A stretch of DNA of 64,000 bases from Paraburkholderia phenazinium (lineage in GTDB: Bacteria; Pseudomonadota; Gammaproteobacteria; Burkholderiales; Burkholderiaceae). Positions 18,632-27,719 of this stretch are shown here, piece by piece (within the stretch, counting starts at the first letter, position 1; the number at the start of each line of letters is the position of its first letter). The translations under genes were made by a program, and so were the position numbers. Under the pieces are notes generated by a model. It did no database searches. It was not told where the DNA came from and saw nothing but the letters and a program-made list of their open reading frames with translations. The stretch covers positions 3,224,001 through 3,288,000 of the forward strand of contig NZ_FSRM01000001.1 of NCBI RefSeq assembly GCF_900141745.1, written 5' to 3'.

Positions 18632-20683
18632 TCAGGTCCCGTCTGCGTCTTCGACGTCTTGCGCGAGCCACTTGCCGACGTAGCGTGAACCGTCAGGCGT
18701 CAGGTGATCCCGGTCCGCGTACATGAACTCGCCGCCCCGCCGCGCGTAGCAATTCTGCGCATCGCACAGGAACGGCAGCGGATTGAACACCTTTACACCG
18801 GGATACCTCGCCAGCACCGCGAGGATGCGCGTTTCCGCGCGCGTCAGTCGACGCTCGACTTTCGCGCGTGGGACCGCGCAGGGTGAGCGCAGCGAAAATT
18901 GCACAGGACGGCGTACGCAGGTGCTGGGATCGAAATCCAGCTCCGGCGTGTCGAGCACGAACACCACGCGCTTACCTGCGGCAGTGAGCCGGGTCAGGGT
19001 GTGTTCGAGACCCGCGAGATAGACGCTCAGGTTGCTCCCGTCGCTCTGACCTACCGTCGTCAGACCCGCCCGGCCGCTGTCCGCTGTCAGCAGACGGATG
19101 GTGTCGCCCTCGCCATAGTCGAGGCCACCCGCGATCGTCGAAATGGCATAGCTCGACAGGATCACCGAATGGACGTCGGGCGAATTCACAACGTAATCGA
19201 GCACGCTGCGGAACAGCTCCGAGCAATGCTTGACGTGTTTATCAAGATAAATGTCGACGTCGGAGAACGGTGGGCAATTGCCGGCGCCGACCGCAAAGAG
19301 GCTATCCCCGTCGGATGCCAATGCCGGTTGCAGCCCATCGTAAAAGTGATTGGCGTGACTGTCGCCGAGCAAGGCAATCTCGGGACGGCCGTTGGGCGCG
19401 GGCATTACACATAGCTCGGAGGCCGGGAAGGCCTTCTTGCACGCATCGGTGGATGCCCAGTGTTCCGGATTCGCACCAAAGTTCGCATCGGGGAAACGGC
19501 CGGGCAAGCCGTTGTCGCGCGAGATCGCGTAGCTGGACAGGCCGATGCCCATCATCATCGCGACGAGAACGCACGCTGCGCGCAGCGGATACCATTGCAC
19601 CACGCGGCTGTAGCGCACAGGCCTCTCGATAAACCTGAATGTGATGGATGACAACGCAAAGGCGACGACGATGGCGGCGACCAGCATGGCAACGGTTGGC
19701 GTATCGCTGCTCAACAGACGCACAAAGACCAGTATCGGCCAATGCCAGAGATAGAGCGGGTAGCTGACGAGTCCGATGTAGGTCATCGGCTTGACGGAAA
19801 GCACGCGCCGGTTGAACCACGCCGCCGGACCCGCGGCAATGATGAGCGTAGCGCCGCCGGCAGGCAGTGCCGCACGCCAGCCCGGAAACACCGTACCCGG
19901 ATCGAACAGCGCGAAGCTCGTGGCAAGGAGAATCGCGCCTGCCGCCGAGGCCAGATCGCGCAGCGTCAGGCGGCCTGCCTGCACCGTGTCGCCTGCAGGC
20001 ATGGCGGCGCGTTTGGCGGAATGAAACTGCGCCCATGCGAGCGCGGAACCGAACAGCAATTCCCAGAAGCGCGTGAGCGGCAGATAGAACGCTGCGATAG
20101 CGTGCGTCCTGCTCAGCACGATACTGCAGGCAAGCGAGAGCAAGATGGCCGCCGCGATCGCAAACGTCGCCACGCGCCGGCTCGTGAATCGCCAGAGCAC
20201 GAACAGCGCTACCGGCCAGATGATGTAGTACTGCTCCTCCACGCCGAGCGACCACAGATGCAATAGCGGGCTTGCCGACGCGCCCTGCGAAAAGTAGTCG
20301 CGCGTCATATAAAAATAGATGTTCGCGACGAACGCGACGCTCGCGAGCGCATCCGCGGCGAGCTGCCTGAGTTCGCCCGAGGCCATCAGCGCGATGCCCG
20401 CCGCAAGCGTGGCGACCATCACGGTGATGAGCGCCGGATAGATGCGCTTGATCCGCCGTACGTAGAAGTCAATCAGGCTGAAACGTCCCTGATCGAGCGT
20501 CTCGATGATGTGCTGCGAAATCAGGTAGCCGGAGATCGCGAAGAAGATGTCCACACCGGCGAAGCCACCGGCCAACACTGTCGGGAACGCATGAAAAATG
20601 ACGACTGAGATAACCGCGACCGCGCGTAATCCATCAATGTCCGGCCGATAGCCGGCCACGGGCCTGCGTAATGTGACGCTCAC
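18632..20683 (-). CDS. OafA-like acyltransferase-3 fused to a C-terminal SGNH domain
   Basis: About 683 residues in two parts. The N-terminal about 370 residues form an acyltransferase-3 membrane domain (YRPDIDGLRAVAVISVVIFH, then GFAGVDIFFAISGYLI). After a last helix comes a periplasmic SGNH domain with ALLGDSHANHFYDG (block I) and YADRDHLTPDGSRYV (C-terminal Asp/His). Such fusions, known from OafA/OatA-type enzymes, carry an acyl group across the membrane and place it on a periplasmic glycan. GTG at 20683 is preferred since GGGGGAA lies six bases upstream; an in-frame TTG at 20698 would add five residues. It probably decorates the polymer made by the surrounding genes. Confidence 0.88.
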   Translation of the reverse strand: MSVTLRRPVAGYRPDIDGLRAVAVISVVIFHAFPTVLAGGFAGVDIFFAISGYLISQHIIETLDQGRFSLIDFYVRRIKRIYPALITVMVATLAAGIALMASGELRQLAADALASVAFVANIYFYMTRDYFSQGASASPLLHLWSLGVEEQYYIIWPVALFVLWRFTSRRVATFAIAAAILLSLACSIVLSRTHAIAAFYLPLTRFWELLFGSALAWAQFHSAKRAAMPAGDTVQAGRLTLRDLASAAGAILLATSFALFDPGTVFPGWRAALPAGGATLIIAAGPAAWFNRRVLSVKPMTYIGLVSYPLYLWHWPILVFVRLLSSDTPTVAMLVAAIVVAFALSSITFRFIERPVRYSRVVQWYPLRAACVLVAMMMGIGLSSYAISRDNGLPGRFPDANFGANPEHWASTDACKKAFPASELCVMPAPNGRPEIALLGDSHANHFYDGLQPALASDGDSLFAVGAGNCPPFSDVDIYLDKHVKHCSELFRSVLDYVVNSPDVHSVILSSYAISTIAGGLDYGEGDTIRLLTADSGRAGLTTVGQSDGSNLSVYLAGLEHTLTRLTAAGKRVVFVLDTPELDFDPSTCVRRPVQFSLRSPCAVPRAKVERRLTRAETRILAVLARYPGVKVFNPLPFLCDAQNCYARRGGEFMYADRDHLTPDGSRYVGKWLAQDVEDADGT

Positions 20684-21059
20684 CGGGAATTCCCCCAATC
20701 ATTCTTTTGACTGCGGGCCTGGCCAATGGCTGGTCCGCTCGATGACGACGCGCGACGCAGCGCCGGTCAGTTTGTCCCTGAATAGTATCGGCTCGCCAGT
20801 ACGCGTACTGCGACCTACCCCACGTAAGCGCAACCATCCTTCATGCTCAGGCAGCGTCCTTTCGGCACATTCCATGCGGAACACACTCACCGCGGCCCCC
20901 GCTCGAGACGCGTGCGCTTGCGTGTGCGGTAGGCAGCAGTGTTGTATCTGCGTCACCCATACCATGCCCTCCTATATGCGGGCTGGCGTTGCTTGTGGCA
21001 TCTGGGATTTTCAGCCCGAGACCAGACCGCGGAAGTTGGCTCCAGCATAGGAACTGAGG
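20684..21059. other. Divergent intergenic spacer without a recognisable gene
   Basis: It separates the AT3-SGNH gene from the GT2 gene. Short open frames exist but none has a convincing start or composition. It should hold promoters for both neighbours; I see no near-consensus pair. Confidence 0.5.
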
Positions 21060-21980
21060 ATGGAAACTGTGAAAATAAGCCCCGACAAAGGCTCCTCTCC
21101 CGGCAAACGATCAAGAATCTGCCTGATCTTCGCCACGCGGGGCCGCGCCGAACTCCTTGAGCATGTCATCGCCTTCGTCGATTTGCAGACTGTCAAGCCG
21201 GACCTGACCATTGTCTCCTGCGTGTCGGATGAGGATGTGGGCAACGTGGCCAGCCACCCCGGAATACTCGTGATCAAGGGGAAGCCCGGCCTCCCCGCGC
21301 AACGTAACAATGCGTTGAACCATGTGCCGGACGGCTTCGATGTCGTGATCTTTCTGGACGATGATTTCCTGATGCATGGCACATGGATTCAGGAAGTCCT
21401 CAAGGTCATGGACAGCGACCCCTCGATTGCCTGCGTGACTGGAACCGTCATCGCGGATGGCATCCATGGACCGGGTTATTCTTTCGAAGAGGGACGGGCA
21501 ATCCTCGCCAGGACGAATGAAATTCCGGAGAGGTTATCCATCACTTCGACGGGCGGTCCCTATGGATGCAATATGGCATTCCGGGCGCGCAGCATTGCAG
21601 GCCTTCGCTTCGACGAGCGCCTGGTTCTCTATGGCTGGCAGGAGGACCGCGACTTTGGAGGCCAGATCTGGAATCTGGGCAGCCGCGTGGTTCGCATCAA
21701 TACTGCGCTCGGGGTGCACCTGGGCGTCAAGCGCGGAAGAGTATCTGGGCGCAAGTTCGGCTATTCGCAGGTTATCAATCCGCTCTATCTGGTGAGAAAG
21801 AATACGATGCCGTTGCGCGATGCGCTTGACCATGTTCTGCGTAACGTGGGCAGCAATATTGTGCGAAGCGTTGCGCCGGAGCCTTGGGTCGACCGTCGGG
21901 GCCGTCTGAGCGGCAATCTGATCGGCCTGTGGGACTTTCTGCGCGGAAGGCTGACGCCCGAACGCGCGGCCAAGCTGTAA
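21060..21980 (+). CDS. GT2-like (GT-A fold) glycosyltransferase
   Basis: A 306-residue protein with GT-A features: ICLIFATRGR at the N-terminus, the metal-binding FLDDDF near residue 100, and YGWQEDRDFGGQ, which resembles the ED-containing acceptor motif of family 2 enzymes. It would add a sugar from a nucleotide donor to the repeat unit. ATG 21060 is supported by AGGAACTGAGG immediately upstream. It is a lone plus-strand gene between two minus-strand genes and converges on the polymerase gene, with a strong hairpin spanning the junction. Confidence 0.85.
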   Translation: METVKISPDKGSSPGKRSRICLIFATRGRAELLEHVIAFVDLQTVKPDLTIVSCVSDEDVGNVASHPGILVIKGKPGLPAQRNNALNHVPDGFDVVIFLDDDFLMHGTWIQEVLKVMDSDPSIACVTGTVIADGIHGPGYSFEEGRAILARTNEIPERLSITSTGGPYGCNMAFRARSIAGLRFDERLVLYGWQEDRDFGGQIWNLGSRVVRINTALGVHLGVKRGRVSGRKFGYSQVINPLYLVRKNTMPLRDALDHVLRNVGSNIVRSVAPEPWVDRRGRLSGNLIGLWDFLRGRLTPERAAKL

Positions 21981-21987
21981 CTCAGAC

Positions 21988-22021
21988 GCGCCGGACCAAA
22001 AGGTCCTAAAAGGTCCGGCGC
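21988..22021. terminator. Hairpin between convergent GT2 and polymerase genes
   Basis: GCGCCGGACC pairs perfectly with GGTCCGGCGC across a 14-base loop, just after the GT2 stop and overlapping the stop codon of the convergent polymerase gene. The loop contains AAAAGGTCC, repeated at the right arm. It is probably a two-way terminator, though T-runs are poor. Confidence 0.6.
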
Positions 22022-23556
22022 ACTCTCGCAAGCTTCTCTTCGACAGAACGCTTGCGGCCGCGCCGCGGCTCCATCACCACTTCGACATTTTCCACGTTCA
22101 CCGTTTCTACGTTCGCAGCTTCTGCGTGCATGACGGGTTCCGCGTTGTGACTGGGCCAGACATAGGCCGCAGATGCAACCCGTGTCTGGCGCCTCGACAC
22201 GCCCGTCGATGCAAGCGGCGAGAGTGCGCCCGCAGCGGCCGCAAACAGGTAGAAACACGAGCCAAGCTCGAACACCCCGGCCGAAGTCGAAGCCACGATC
22301 AATGCTGCGATCATGGCGTGCCGGGACGCGTAGCAGACGGCGCGCTCCGTGAACGAGTAATGGGTTGGCATGGGCGACAGCAAAGACTTGCCCACGAATA
22401 TCCCGTAGCAGACCACACCCACCACACCCAGGCTCCCCAGCAAGACCACCAGGAAGCTCGATGCCCGGATGCTGCCCAATCCAACGCCTATCCCATAGGT
22501 ATCGAAGAAGTTGGTGATGCCCTGATTGTTCCACCCCATCCGTTCGACGCCGGAGGAGCTGCCCGCTTTACTCAGGATCGCGGCGTCGACAAAATCGCCA
22601 ATCGTCGTTACCACAGCCGGCAGGAAAAGCATGACATAGATCACTCCGAGCATGCCGAGGCAGGCCGAGATGAGCCACATGCGCTGCTTGCGTGCGGCGG
22701 CGTCACGCGTGACGAGACCGGGCCGGCTGAACACCAGCACGACCAGATACCCGGCCATCCCGACATAGGCGCTCCCCGACGTGGACAGCAACATCAGTAT
22801 CCCCGTCGCAACAGCCAGCGCGCCAGCCAGTTTCTGACGCCACCCGACCAGCCACAGGTTCAGGCAAAAGACAAACAACGGCAGCGTGAAGGTCGAGAAT
22901 GCGGACGTCTCGCTGAACGTGCCGCTGATGCGCACCAGTCCACCCAGTTCCTCGCCGCTCAGGTCGGCGAACTGGGCAGTCTTGACGGACGAAAGAATGT
23001 CCATGCCGGCGATGTGCGACACGGCATCGAGCACGCCCGCGACCACGTCGAGCAGGGTCAGCAGAAGGAGAGCGTTGGCGAGCGTCCTGTACGTGCCACG
23101 CCACTTCAGAAACGCATACATGCAGCAATACACCAGCACGTCGCCAATGCAATACACCGCTTGGGACAGATTGCCCGAGACGGGAGCGAGCGGCTTCAGC
23201 AGAATTTCCGTGGTACTGCGATCGACGGGAAACACGAGCGTCGTACCGAGCAACAGGCGCGGCAGCAGCATGGCGCCCACGCTTGCCCACACGCAGTTGC
23301 ACAGCAGCCAGAAGCCCGGCTGATCCATCGAGAACGCCTCGTTAATCTTCTTCCCGCCCCCCATCTGGAAGGCCTTCAGGACGAAGAATGCGAGAAAGAG
23401 CTGCGGGGGCAGGATGCCGATTCCGCCCAATCCGAGCGCGAGCGCACAACCGAACAGCGAGTACACCGCCATTCCGTACACCACGCCGCTATGCGACGTG
23501 TAGAGCGCCACCATGCCGGTGACGATCACCAGGATCCCAAATACCGTCAGTTCCAC
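22006..23556 (-). CDS. O-antigen polymerase/ligase-like membrane protein (Wzy candidate)
   Basis: A 516-residue protein with about 11-12 hydrophobic helices and a large periplasmic loop. It has the general form of Wzy polymerases and O-antigen ligases, which show little sequence conservation. In this locus a polymerase that joins flipped repeat units is the natural role. The C-terminal about 60 residues are a soluble, charged tail rich in Val/Glu (ETVNVENVEVV) and ending in basic residues, which is not needed for activity in known family members. GTG 23556 has an AGGGG site upstream. It is the last gene of a minus-strand run of three with the two GT4 genes. Confidence 0.78.
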   Translation of the reverse strand: MELTVFGILVIVTGMVALYTSHSGVVYGMAVYSLFGCALALGLGGIGILPPQLFLAFFVLKAFQMGGGKKINEAFSMDQPGFWLLCNCVWASVGAMLLPRLLLGTTLVFPVDRSTTEILLKPLAPVSGNLSQAVYCIGDVLVYCCMYAFLKWRGTYRTLANALLLLTLLDVVAGVLDAVSHIAGMDILSSVKTAQFADLSGEELGGLVRISGTFSETSAFSTFTLPLFVFCLNLWLVGWRQKLAGALAVATGILMLLSTSGSAYVGMAGYLVVLVFSRPGLVTRDAAARKQRMWLISACLGMLGVIYVMLFLPAVVTTIGDFVDAAILSKAGSSSGVERMGWNNQGITNFFDTYGIGVGLGSIRASSFLVVLLGSLGVVGVVCYGIFVGKSLLSPMPTHYSFTERAVCYASRHAMIAALIVASTSAGVFELGSCFYLFAAAAGALSPLASTGVSRRQTRVASAAYVWPSHNAEPVMHAEAANVETVNVENVEVVMEPRRGRKRSVEEKLARVRRTF

Positions 23557-23619
23557 TTGCTTGAACCCCTATCCGTTCACCGCACGCTCATGCGCGAACG
23601 ATCCTGTTGCTGCACCGTC

Positions 23620-24837
23620 TTATGCGGAGCGTCGGTACTGGAGCGCCGGCTGTGCATCGGCGAACCCCTTGTTGTCATGCATCGCGCGTTCCACGACATC
23701 CATGAATTCGTGTTTGAACCGTTCCGCTGTAAAGCGCAACGCATTGCGACGGCAGACTTCCCCGCGAAACGCCGGGCGCTGCTCGAAACGCTCCACCGCA
23801 TCGACGATGGACGCCACAGTCTGTTCTTCGAAGAACAGCCCGGTGCCGCGCTCGGGATCCGCCGAATCGACGACGATCTCCCGTACACCGCCGCGGCCCA
23901 AAGCGATCACCGGAGTGCCGCAGGCCTGTGCCTCGACCACCGAAATGCCAAAATCCTCTTCCGCGGCGAAAACGAAGGCACGCGCGCGCTGCATGTAGTC
24001 CACCAGCACCGCATCGGGCTGATAGCCGAGCAGCGTCACGTTGGGCGTCGCGCTCGCTTTGGCGCGCGCGAAATCAGTGCCGTCGCCGATTACCACGAGA
24101 CGCCGCGAGGGCATCGCCGCAAAGGCCTCGACGATCAGCGGAATCCGCTTGTACGGCACCATGCGCGAGGCAATCAGATAGAAGTCCTCATGCTGGGTGC
24201 CAAGCTCGAATCGCTCGACATCGACCGGCGGGTAGACGACGGTGGCGTCGCTACCATAAGCCTTGCGGATGCGCCTTCCGACGAAGGCCGAATTGGCGAC
24301 GAAAGCGTCCACGCCGTGAGCGGTGCGCTGGTCCCAGATACGCATGTAATGCAGCAGCAGGCGCACGATCCAGCTCTTCATTCCACGTTGCATGCCGGCT
24401 TCGGCCAGATATTGATGCTGCAGATCCCACGCATAGCGAATCGGCGAATGCACATAGCTCACATGCACCTGATGCGGTCCGGTCAGCACGCCCTTGGCCA
24501 CGGCATGGCTCGACGAAATCACGAGGTCGTAAGACGAGAGATCGAACTGCTCGATCGCCAGCGGCATGAGCGGGAGATAAGCGCGAAACGATTTGCGCGC
24601 CCGCGGCAAGTGTTGAATGAATGAAGTATGGGCGCGCTTGCCGCCCAGCACACTGCGCTGCGACTCCGGGAAGAAGTCGACGATGCTGTAGAGATCGGCA
24701 TGGGGAAACAGTTGCAGAATCTGTTCCACCACCTTTTCCGAACCCGCGTATGCAGCGAGCCAGTCGTGCACAAGGGCGACCCGGCCGAAACGACGTGTGT
24801 CGCTTGCAAGGGTTGCGGCAAGCGTTACATTAGCCAC
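23620..24837 (-). CDS. GT4-family glycosyltransferase
   Basis: A 405-residue GT4 enzyme: VALVHDWLAAYAGSEKV at the N-terminus (acceptor-domain glycine/serine loop), YVHSPIRYAWD in the middle, FYLIASRMVPYKR at the start of the donor domain, and EDFGISVVEAQACGTP as the E-x7-E block. The HDWL...GSEKV and HSPIRYAWD patterns are typical of mannosyltransferase-like enzymes of exopolysaccharide loci, so mannose transfer is a reasonable guess only. GTG 24837 is preceded by GGAG. Its start overlaps the end of the upstream GT4 gene by 13 bases, implying translational coupling. Confidence 0.88.
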   Translation of the reverse strand: MANVTLAATLASDTRRFGRVALVHDWLAAYAGSEKVVEQILQLFPHADLYSIVDFFPESQRSVLGGKRAHTSFIQHLPRARKSFRAYLPLMPLAIEQFDLSSYDLVISSSHAVAKGVLTGPHQVHVSYVHSPIRYAWDLQHQYLAEAGMQRGMKSWIVRLLLHYMRIWDQRTAHGVDAFVANSAFVGRRIRKAYGSDATVVYPPVDVERFELGTQHEDFYLIASRMVPYKRIPLIVEAFAAMPSRRLVVIGDGTDFARAKASATPNVTLLGYQPDAVLVDYMQRARAFVFAAEEDFGISVVEAQACGTPVIALGRGGVREIVVDSADPERGTGLFFEEQTVASIVDAVERFEQRPAFRGEVCRRNALRFTAERFKHEFMDVVERAMHDNKGFADAQPALQYRRSA

Positions 24838-25928
24838 GGCGAGATCTCCTCGATCAGTTTGACTGCGGTGGCACGCCAGGTCAGTTCCGCGGTACGCGCG
24901 CGGCCCCGCTCACGCAGGCTCGCGCGCAACGCAGCGTCGCCGGTGATCTGTTCAAGCAGGCGCGCCAGTTCCGCGGGATCGTCCGGTGAGGTATAAAGCA
25001 CGGCATCGCCGCACGCTTCCATCACGGCCGGCAACCTCGAGGCGATGACGGGACAACCGAGCGCCAGCGCTTCGACCGGCGGAAGCCCGAAACCCTCGTA
25101 AAGCGACGGATACACAAAACAGGCCGCACGCTGGTAGAGCGCTGCCAGTTCGCCGTCGCTCACGTAACCGAGGTGCTTCACGAATTCGGGCAAGGCATTC
25201 TGGCCCGCTCCATACACCCGCGCATCGCCGCCGCCCACCACCACGATGTCGAACTGCGCATCGTTAATAAGGCGCGCGGCCTCGGCCACGAGACGAAAAT
25301 TCTTATGCCGGTTGAGGCTTCCCACCGCAAGCACGAACGGACGTCCGTTCAGCGTGGCCTTCACGGCGCCTTGCTCCTGCTGGACGCGCAACATGTGCTC
25401 GCCGCTCTCGGGCACGACGCCAATCTTGCCGGCAGGAATCCGGTAAGCGTCGCTCAACTCGCGCCGCGAGAATTCCGACACGGTCAGCACGCGGCGCGAT
25501 ACCTGGCCGATGCGCGGCGCCATCAGGCGGTACCAGGCGACAAAGGAGCGGCTGTAGCTGTCCGGCACGCGCGCGGGCGCCGCGTCGTGCAGCACCGTCA
25601 CCTGGCGGCCGTACAGCAGCGGCCCGGAGTTGCAGAGATTGACCAGCAACCGTCCGGATGCGGCCTTCGGCAACGCCAGCTGTTCCCAACGCAGACCGCC
25701 GCCTTTACCGCTCGCCCGCAGTCCGACGTGCCTGAACGGATTGGCCATATCGGCCAGTGCTTCGGGCACGACGATCTCGGTCCTCAGTCCGGCGACGAGC
25801 GGATCGCCCACTTCGATCATCTGGTCGAGCGCCCGAATGGTCTCGAATGCAAAGCGATCGACGCCCGTCGCGCGTCGGCCCAGAAATCGGCCATTGATTA
25901 CCAGATTCGGAATATGCAGGGATTTCAT
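24825..25928 (-). CDS. GT4-family glycosyltransferase (paralog of the gene at 14584-15690)
   Basis: A 367-residue GT4 protein with INGRFLGRRATGVDR at the start, LTVSEFSRREL, FVLAVGSLNRHKN and the donor-site block EGFGLPPVEALALGCP. The shared motifs and order with the gene at 14584-15690 make them paralogs. ATG 25928 is preferred over an in-frame TTG at 25952: it has GGAA upstream and begins directly at the conserved N-terminus. It heads a coupled minus-strand operon with another GT4 gene and the polymerase candidate and is divergent from the glycosidase gene. Donor specificity cannot be read. Confidence 0.87.
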   Translation of the reverse strand: MKSLHIPNLVINGRFLGRRATGVDRFAFETIRALDQMIEVGDPLVAGLRTEIVVPEALADMANPFRHVGLRASGKGGGLRWEQLALPKAASGRLLVNLCNSGPLLYGRQVTVLHDAAPARVPDSYSRSFVAWYRLMAPRIGQVSRRVLTVSEFSRRELSDAYRIPAGKIGVVPESGEHMLRVQQEQGAVKATLNGRPFVLAVGSLNRHKNFRLVAEAARLINDAQFDIVVVGGGDARVYGAGQNALPEFVKHLGYVSDGELAALYQRAACFVYPSLYEGFGLPPVEALALGCPVIASRLPAVMEACGDAVLYTSPDDPAELARLLEQITGDAALRASLRERGRARTAELTWRATAVKLIEEISPWLM

Positions 25929-26251
25929 CGGCGGGTTCCGGGCATCGCTCAAAGTACGTCGTTACGCGTGCGCAAAGTCACCGCGACACACAACCAGATT
26001 CGGCAGACCATGTGATACAGGTCTTATGGCCCAGAGTGTGACCGACCCACCGCCAGAAAAATGTTCGCCGTCGCTCATGCAACGCCAGTTTTCAGAGGGG
26101 GCGCCCTATCCGTTCGCCGCCCCACACACGAAGCACGCCACCACGCATCAAAATGATCGATGAATACGCCTCCATACTAGGTGAACCCATCGAGCTGCCG
26201 GCATGGCGCAAAGCGCGCGGAACCGGCAACCTTCCCGCGCAAGGAGTCCCC
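25929..26251. other. Divergent spacer between glycosyltransferase and glycosidase genes
   Basis: No credible gene is visible. The frame of the glycosidase is open through part of it, but this stretch lacks a start with a binding site. It presumably contains promoters for both directions; no near-consensus element stands out. Confidence 0.45.
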
Positions 26252-27643
26252 GTGAAGCATTCCGCAGCAACCGCCCATAACGTGCTCGCCAGCCCAGCCG
26301 CCCCTCCCGGCGCGCGACACGCGAGACGGGAAAGGCCCTACAGGGCGTTTGGCGTGCGCACCGCCGCAAGCCTCGCAGCCAGCCTCTGCGCGCTCGCATG
26401 CGCATCGACGGTGCAAGCCGCCGATGCCGTGCACGCCATGCCAACCGACGCCTTCATCGAAACGCTCGCTGTCATCACGCACGTGAACTACACCGATGGC
26501 GCCTACGTCAATGTGCACAACGTCGCCGACGATCTGGCATGGCTCGGGATCCACTACGTTCGCGACTATGCACCCGGCGACTCGCCGCCGTTTTCGACTT
26601 ATGTCTATCTCGCGCAACGCGGCGTCAAATTCAACTTCCTGACGGGCTCGAAGTTCGTGGAAGCGATCGGGCAAGCGGCGAAGCTGAACGCCGCCGTGCC
26701 TGGCAGCGTCGCGGCCGTCGAAGGTTTCAACGAGATCAACAACTGGCCCATCCCTTATCACGGCCTCACGGGCACGGCCGCCGGACTGGCCGTGCAGCGC
26801 GAGATCTTTACACGCGTACACGCTACGCCTGAGCTCAAGGGCGTACCCGTCTACGATCTCACGGGCTACGACGAAAAGACGGTCGACACACGCGCGGATT
26901 CGGCCGATTACGCGAATCAGCACGTCTACCCGCAAAACGGCGAACAACCCACCTATAACGCGAACGGCGACAGGTGGATGGGCTCGGCCATCGATGTCGT
27001 CAAGAAGTACCATCTACCGCTCGTCATCACCGAGTTCGGCTACTTCTCGATGCCTCAGGCGGGCTGGTACATGATCGGCGTCGACGAGCGGACCCAGGCC
27101 AAAGGCATTCTCAACGGCTACATGGACGCAGCGGCGGCGGGCGTGAAGCGGACCTACGTCTACGAACTGCTCGACGAAAAGCCCGACCCGGACAGCAAGA
27201 GCGGCGAGATGCACTACGGCCTCTTTCGCAACGACAACAGTCCCAAGCCGGTGGCCGAGGCGATCCGCAATCTCACGTCGATCCTGAACGACGGCGCGCC
27301 GCACCGTGCCAACGGCGCATCGCAAGGCACGCTCGCGTATACGCTCCAGGGAATGCCGGTATCGGCCAACAGCCTGTTGCTGCAGAAAAAGGATGGTCGC
27401 TTCGTGCTGGCGCTATGGAACGAAACGCCGATCTGGAACCGGGAGAAGGGAAAGCCGCTCACCAGCCCACCCGCCAGCGTCGAACTGGACCTCGGCGCGC
27501 AGGTAAGCCGTATCGACGTCTACGATCCACTCGTTTCGGCAACGCCGGGCGCAAGCCATCGCGACCTGCGCCAACTCACCGTGGATGTACCCGATCATGT
27601 CATTCTGCTCGAAATCACACCGGCGAATACACCGGGAACCTGA
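26252..27643 (+). CDS. Secreted clan GH-A-like glycoside hydrolase
   Basis: About 463 residues. GTG 26252 is chosen because AAGGAG lies seven bases before it. A basic N-region of about 37 residues leads into a hydrophobic core and a probable signal-peptidase site (ASTVQA-ADA), so the product is exported. The catalytic core has a (beta/alpha)8 look: EGFNEINNWP, where Glu after Asn is the likely acid/base, and VITEFGYFS, whose Glu is the likely nucleophile, as in GH5/GH39-type retaining enzymes. Inside a polysaccharide locus it may trim or release the polymer, as PslG and similar enzymes do. Family number and substrate are not certain. Confidence 0.8.
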   Translation: MKHSAATAHNVLASPAAPPGARHARRERPYRAFGVRTAASLAASLCALACASTVQAADAVHAMPTDAFIETLAVITHVNYTDGAYVNVHNVADDLAWLGIHYVRDYAPGDSPPFSTYVYLAQRGVKFNFLTGSKFVEAIGQAAKLNAAVPGSVAAVEGFNEINNWPIPYHGLTGTAAGLAVQREIFTRVHATPELKGVPVYDLTGYDEKTVDTRADSADYANQHVYPQNGEQPTYNANGDRWMGSAIDVVKKYHLPLVITEFGYFSMPQAGWYMIGVDERTQAKGILNGYMDAAAAGVKRTYVYELLDEKPDPDSKSGEMHYGLFRNDNSPKPVAEAIRNLTSILNDGAPHRANGASQGTLAYTLQGMPVSANSLLLQKKDGRFVLALWNETPIWNREKGKPLTSPPASVELDLGAQVSRIDVYDPLVSATPGASHRDLRQLTVDVPDHVILLEITPANTPGT

Positions 27644-27666
27644 GCACCTGCCAAGTTAGCACCTGA

Positions 27667-27703
27667 AAGTGCAACCGCCGCGTCTCGCGCGGCGGTTTTC
27701 ACT
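27667..27703. terminator. Bidirectional terminator between glycosidase and wzc
   Basis: AACCGCCGCG (27673-27682) and CGCGGCGGTT (27688-27697) form a 10-bp stem with a five-base loop, flanked by AAGTG/CACTT that extends it. It lies between convergent genes, with T residues after the right arm. Confidence 0.75.
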
Positions 27704-27719
27704 TGCGAATCAGTCAACC

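Noticed and set aside
22126..24624. An 832-codon open frame antisense to the polymerase and GT4 genes
   Set aside because: It is rich in Arg/His/Gln with no family motif and mirrors the GC-biased third positions of the real minus-strand genes.
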